From SG8-39 sp032125995 (GTDB taxonomy: Bacteria > Pseudomonadota > Gammaproteobacteria > Burkholderiales > SG8-39), in the NCBI GenBank assembly GCA_032125995.1, contig JAQBBQ010000267.1:1-64000 (forward strand): a stretch of DNA of 64,000 nt. Direction: 5' to 3'. The notes beneath the pieces are model-generated. The model was not told the origin of the DNA. It saw only the letters and a list, made by a program, of their open reading frames with translations, and made no database searches. Positions 61,558-64,000 of the stretch are shown one piece after another. The translations under genes and the position numbers were made by a program. Each line of letters opens with the position of its first letter. Position 1 is the stretch's first letter.

Positions 61558-62277
61558 TCAGGGTATTCGGGCGCTGCGCATCCGCGTCAGGATCACGTCG
61601 ACGCGCTGCGCGAGATAGGGCGTCGTACCACCGCGCGCATAGCGCCGCGGGCTCGGCAGCACCGCCGCGAGCCACGCCGCCTGCGGCGCGGTCAGCGCTG
61701 CCGCCGGCACGCCAAAATGATGCCGCGCAGCCGCCTCTGCGCCGAACACGTCCTCGCCCCACTCCGCCACGTTCAGGTACAGCTCGAGGATGCGGCGCTT
61801 GCTCATACTGGCCTCGAGCATCCAGGCGATCGCGGCCTCCTGCACCTTGCGCAACCACGAACGATCGCCCGAGAGAAACAGATTCTTCGCCAGTTGTTGG
61901 CTGATCGTCGATGCGCCCGTCACGACGCGTCCGCGGCGCTGGTTCTTTTCGATCGCCTTGTGGATCGCGTCCCAGTCGAGCCCCCCGTGCTCGAGAAAAC
62001 GGGCGTCCTCGGCAGCAATGACCGCGCGCTTGAGATGAATCGAGATCTGCCCATACGGCACCCAGCGAACCGCGAGCCGCGCGTGCCGAACGGGATTCTT
62101 CCCCTCGAGCGCCGCGCGGGCACGCAGGGTTTCGCTGCGCGCCTGCATGAACGCCGTGCGCGCCGGATCGTTGTGCGCAACCCAGAGCACCTGGGCCAGG
62201 AACCAGAGTTGCACGACGAGGAAGACCGCGACGACGACGACGCCGACCGCGCCGACAAGCTTGGCGGCGAATCGCAT
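61558..62277 (-). CDS. mtgA: Monofunctional peptidoglycan glycosyltransferase MtgA
   Basis: The 239-residue GT51 enzyme has an N-terminal membrane helix (about residues 8-30) and the family motifs AVIAAEDARFLEHGGLDW, GASTISQQLAKNLFLS and RRILELYLNVAEWGEDVFGAEAAA split over residues 165-190. It polymerises lipid II without a transpeptidase domain. The ATG at 62277 is preferred; the frame is open further upstream into aroE. It lies 13 bases after aroE. Confidence 0.93.
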   Translation of the reverse strand: MRFAAKLVGAVGVVVVAVFLVVQLWFLAQVLWVAHNDPARTAFMQARSETLRARAALEGKNPVRHARLAVRWVPYGQISIHLKRAVIAAEDARFLEHGGLDWDAIHKAIEKNQRRGRVVTGASTISQQLAKNLFLSGDRSWLRKVQEAAIAWMLEASMSKRRILELYLNVAEWGEDVFGAEAAARHHFGVPAAALTAPQAAWLAAVLPSPRRYARGGTTPYLAQRVDVILTRMRSARIP

Positions 62278-62290
62278 CACGCGACGCGGC

Positions 62291-63091
62291 TTAGGCACCG
62301 CGCAGGGCGGCGAGGACCGGTCCGGTGTCTGGGCGCACGCCGCGCCAGATGGAAAACGATTCCGCGGCCTGCTCGACCAGCATCCCGATGCCGTCACAGG
62401 CGCGCACCTGGTGCGCGCGCGCGAAGGCGAGAAACGGCGTGTCTTTCCCGTACACCATGTCGTAGGCGAGCGCGCCACGCGCGAACAACTCACGTCGGAT
62501 CGGCGGCAGCACGCCAGTCAGACCGGCCGAGGTCGCGTTTACGACCAGGTCGAAAGCACCGCCATCGAGCAGGTCATAGCCCCCGCCCCGCACCCCGGCG
62601 AAGCGCACCGCAAGCGCCCGCGCACGCGCCGCGGTGCGGTTCACGATGACGAGCATCGACACGCCGGCGTCGAGCAAGGGTTGCACGACGCCCTGCGCCG
62701 CGCCGCCCGCGCCGAGCAGGAGCGCCCGCCGGCCTGCGAGCGCACAGTCGAGATTCGATTCGAGATCGCGTACCAGGCCTACCCCGTCCGTGTTGTCGCC
62801 GAAGACCGCAGCACGATCGAGCACCAGCGTATTGACCGCTTCAGCGGCGCGCGCCCGCGCGCTCAGCTCGCCGCAGTAGTGAAATGCCGCCGTCTTAAAC
62901 GGCAGTGTGACGTTCGCGCCGCGCCCGCCCGCGGTGCGAAACGTATCGACCGCCGTCTCGAATCCGTCGAGCGGCGCCTCGATGCGCCCGTAGTCCATGT
63001 CTTGGCCCATTGCACGCGCGAACGCGGCGTGGATCCAGGGCGATTTCGAATGCCCGATCGGATTCCCGATCACGACGTAGCGGTCAGTCAT
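62291..63091 (-). CDS. aroE: Shikimate dehydrogenase
   Basis: The 266-residue NADPH enzyme of aromatic amino-acid synthesis has GNPIGHSKSPWIH, the catalytic lysine in ANVTLPFKTAA, DNTDGVGLVRDL and the Rossmann loop LLLGAGGAAQGV with NRT for the NADPH phosphate. The ATG at 63091 gives the normal length. It follows the TonB-like gene after 93 bases and precedes mtgA, a familiar betaproteobacterial order. Confidence 0.94.
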   Translation of the reverse strand: MTDRYVVIGNPIGHSKSPWIHAAFARAMGQDMDYGRIEAPLDGFETAVDTFRTAGGRGANVTLPFKTAAFHYCGELSARARAAEAVNTLVLDRAAVFGDNTDGVGLVRDLESNLDCALAGRRALLLGAGGAAQGVVQPLLDAGVSMLVIVNRTAARARALAVRFAGVRGGGYDLLDGGAFDLVVNATSAGLTGVLPPIRRELFARGALAYDMVYGKDTPFLAFARAHQVRACDGIGMLVEQAAESFSIWRGVRPDTGPVLAALRGA

Positions 63092-63184
63092 GCGCGTAGT
63101 GTACGAAGACGCGGCGCACCACGTCATTCAGGTTCATGGGCTGCCGGGGAAACGTCTCGCGTTTCCCCCCACATCAAAACCACG

Positions 63185-64000
63185 CTATTCAGTCCAGATC
63201 TTGTCGCCCCGACCGAAGAACCAGGTGCGCGTGATCACCAGCAGATCGGTATCGCGCCGGATGTTCGCAGGGAACGCCGCGAAGGGAGCCGCCATGCGAA
63301 CGATTTTGTAGGCTGCCTGGTCGAGCACTTTCAAGCCCGAGGACCGATCGAGTTCGACCGACTCGACGCCACCGTTGGCCCGGATCGTGACGGTCAGGCG
63401 CAGATTGCCGTAGATCTTCCCGCGCGCCTCCGGCGGGTAGTTGAGCGTGCCGACGCGCTCGACCTTCATCCGCCAGTCCTCTTCGTACTGCGCGAACCGG
63501 TACTCGATTGCGCGTGCGCCGATGAACTTCTTTCGCGGCCGCTTTTGGTAGGCTTGGACGCGCCGATCGAGCTGGGCCTGCAGCTTGAGCGCGGCGAGCG
63601 ACAGGTCCGCGAGTTCGCGTCCTGAGCGTTGCTCGACGGGCTTCTCGACCGGTTTCGGTTTGGGTTTGCGCGTCGGCTTCTGGACCTTCGCCGGCGTCTC
63701 GCGTTTTGTCTGTGCGAGCAGCGTGCGCTGCGTTTCTTCGAGCTCCTGGACCCGACGCTGGGCCTGCGCAATCGTCGCGCCGGTCGCGTCCGGCCGCGTC
63801 ACGGGCAACGGCGTTTTGGCGCGCACCGCCTGATCGGTGTTTCCGCCGCGATCCAGGTTCACCTGCGCGAGCGCATCGGCCTGCCGGGGTGCCTCCTTCG
63901 TCTTCGCGTTGACGAGGATGACTTCGAGCGGCAGGTTTGGCGACTTCCAGCGCAGCGCTTCCGGAAAGGTGAAGTGCACCGAAAGCAACACCGCATGCAG
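63185..64000 (-). CDS. TonB-like protein (partial, runs off the window)
   Basis: At least 271 residues are visible; the start lies beyond the right edge because the open frame continues to the last base and the first visible residues (HAVLLSVHFTFPEALRW) are the end of a membrane anchor. A Lys/Pro-rich linker (TRKPKPKPVEKPVEQ) and a C-terminal TonB-type domain (VERVGTLNYPPEARGKIYG, LRLTVTIRANGGVESVEL) follow. TonB proteins carry energy to outer-membrane transporters. No exbB/exbD is seen here; the aroE-mtgA neighbourhood is typical of a subgroup of unknown partner. Confidence 0.85.
   Translation of the reverse strand: MHAVLLSVHFTFPEALRWKSPNLPLEVILVNAKTKEAPRQADALAQVNLDRGGNTDQAVRAKTPLPVTRPDATGATIAQAQRRVQELEETQRTLLAQTKRETPAKVQKPTRKPKPKPVEKPVEQRSGRELADLSLAALKLQAQLDRRVQAYQKRPRKKFIGARAIEYRFAQYEEDWRMKVERVGTLNYPPEARGKIYGNLRLTVTIRANGGVESVELDRSSGLKVLDQAAYKIVRMAAPFAAFPANIRRDTDLLVITRTWFFGRGDKIWTE

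Overview
This is a compact, high-GC, almost entirely housekeeping chromosome segment from a betaproteobacterium, most likely of the Burkholderiales or a close relative. The placement rests on family content and gene order: metX-metW; the xth-pyrE-gatBAC block beside mreBCD-mrdA-mrdB; pilT-pilU beside yggS-proC-yggT; aceA-aceK; the ubiE/ubiJ/ubiB cluster; phoB-phoR; an APH-type thrB next to a BPSS1780-family membrane protein and polA; rlpA-dacA-dat-ybeD-lipB-lipA; and pyrR-pyrB with a non-catalytic dihydroorotase. I found no rRNA, tRNA, CRISPR array, prophage or insertion sequence.

Layout. 1-1000: a ferritin-like/zinc-ribbon protein, then a degraded stretch with the start of one gene and the tail of ptsI. 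1017-4114: a CaiB/BaiF CoA-transferase, then a SAM-II riboswitch with an intrinsic terminator controlling metX-metW. 4135-7652 (minus): a four-gene MCE/Mla-type lipid transporter. 7681-15362 (minus): ampG, xth, pyrE, a frameshifted DUF4124-like gene, and gatC-gatA-(unknown exported protein)-gatB, with gatC carrying a one-base frameshift. 15541-21079: the cell-shape operon mreBCD-mrdA-mrdB. 21322-24439: glyoxylate-shunt aceA-aceK. 24441-26829 (minus): yggS-proC-yggT-yggU. 26883-29122: twitching motility ATPases pilT and pilU. 29232-30272: a nitronate monooxygenase-like enzyme. 30269-37884 (minus): ubiquinone genes followed by a string of small redox, membrane and RNA-modification genes. 38026-40056: phoB-phoR. 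40105-44530 (minus): a large protein of unknown function, a HIT protein, a BPSS1780-family protein, thrB and DUF2782. 44700-47468: polA. 47544-56833 (minus): DUF4197, lipoate synthesis, D-alanine aminotransferase, PBP5-type carboxypeptidase, RlpA and the pyrimidine block. 57255-60087: thiD-thiE-hemL. 60084-64000 (minus): mgtE, mtgA, aroE and a TonB-like gene running off the window.

Many neighbours overlap by four bases (ATGA/GTGA), implying translational coupling. The peptidoglycan and cell-shape theme recurs (mreBCD, mrdA, mrdB, ampG, dacA, rlpA, mtgA, dat).

The most notable non-coding signal is the metX leader. It contains a SAM-II aptamer with its pseudoknot, a perfect 12-bp antiterminator pairing, and a terminator whose U-tract touches the metX start codon. 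Other points to check are two single-base frameshifts (gatC and the DUF4124-like gene), two gene-end scars (an oxidoreductase-like head joined to a ptsI tail, and a photolyase-like head), a 9-bp tandem repeat lengthening HemL, and a 543-residue protein with a possible PilZ-like end.
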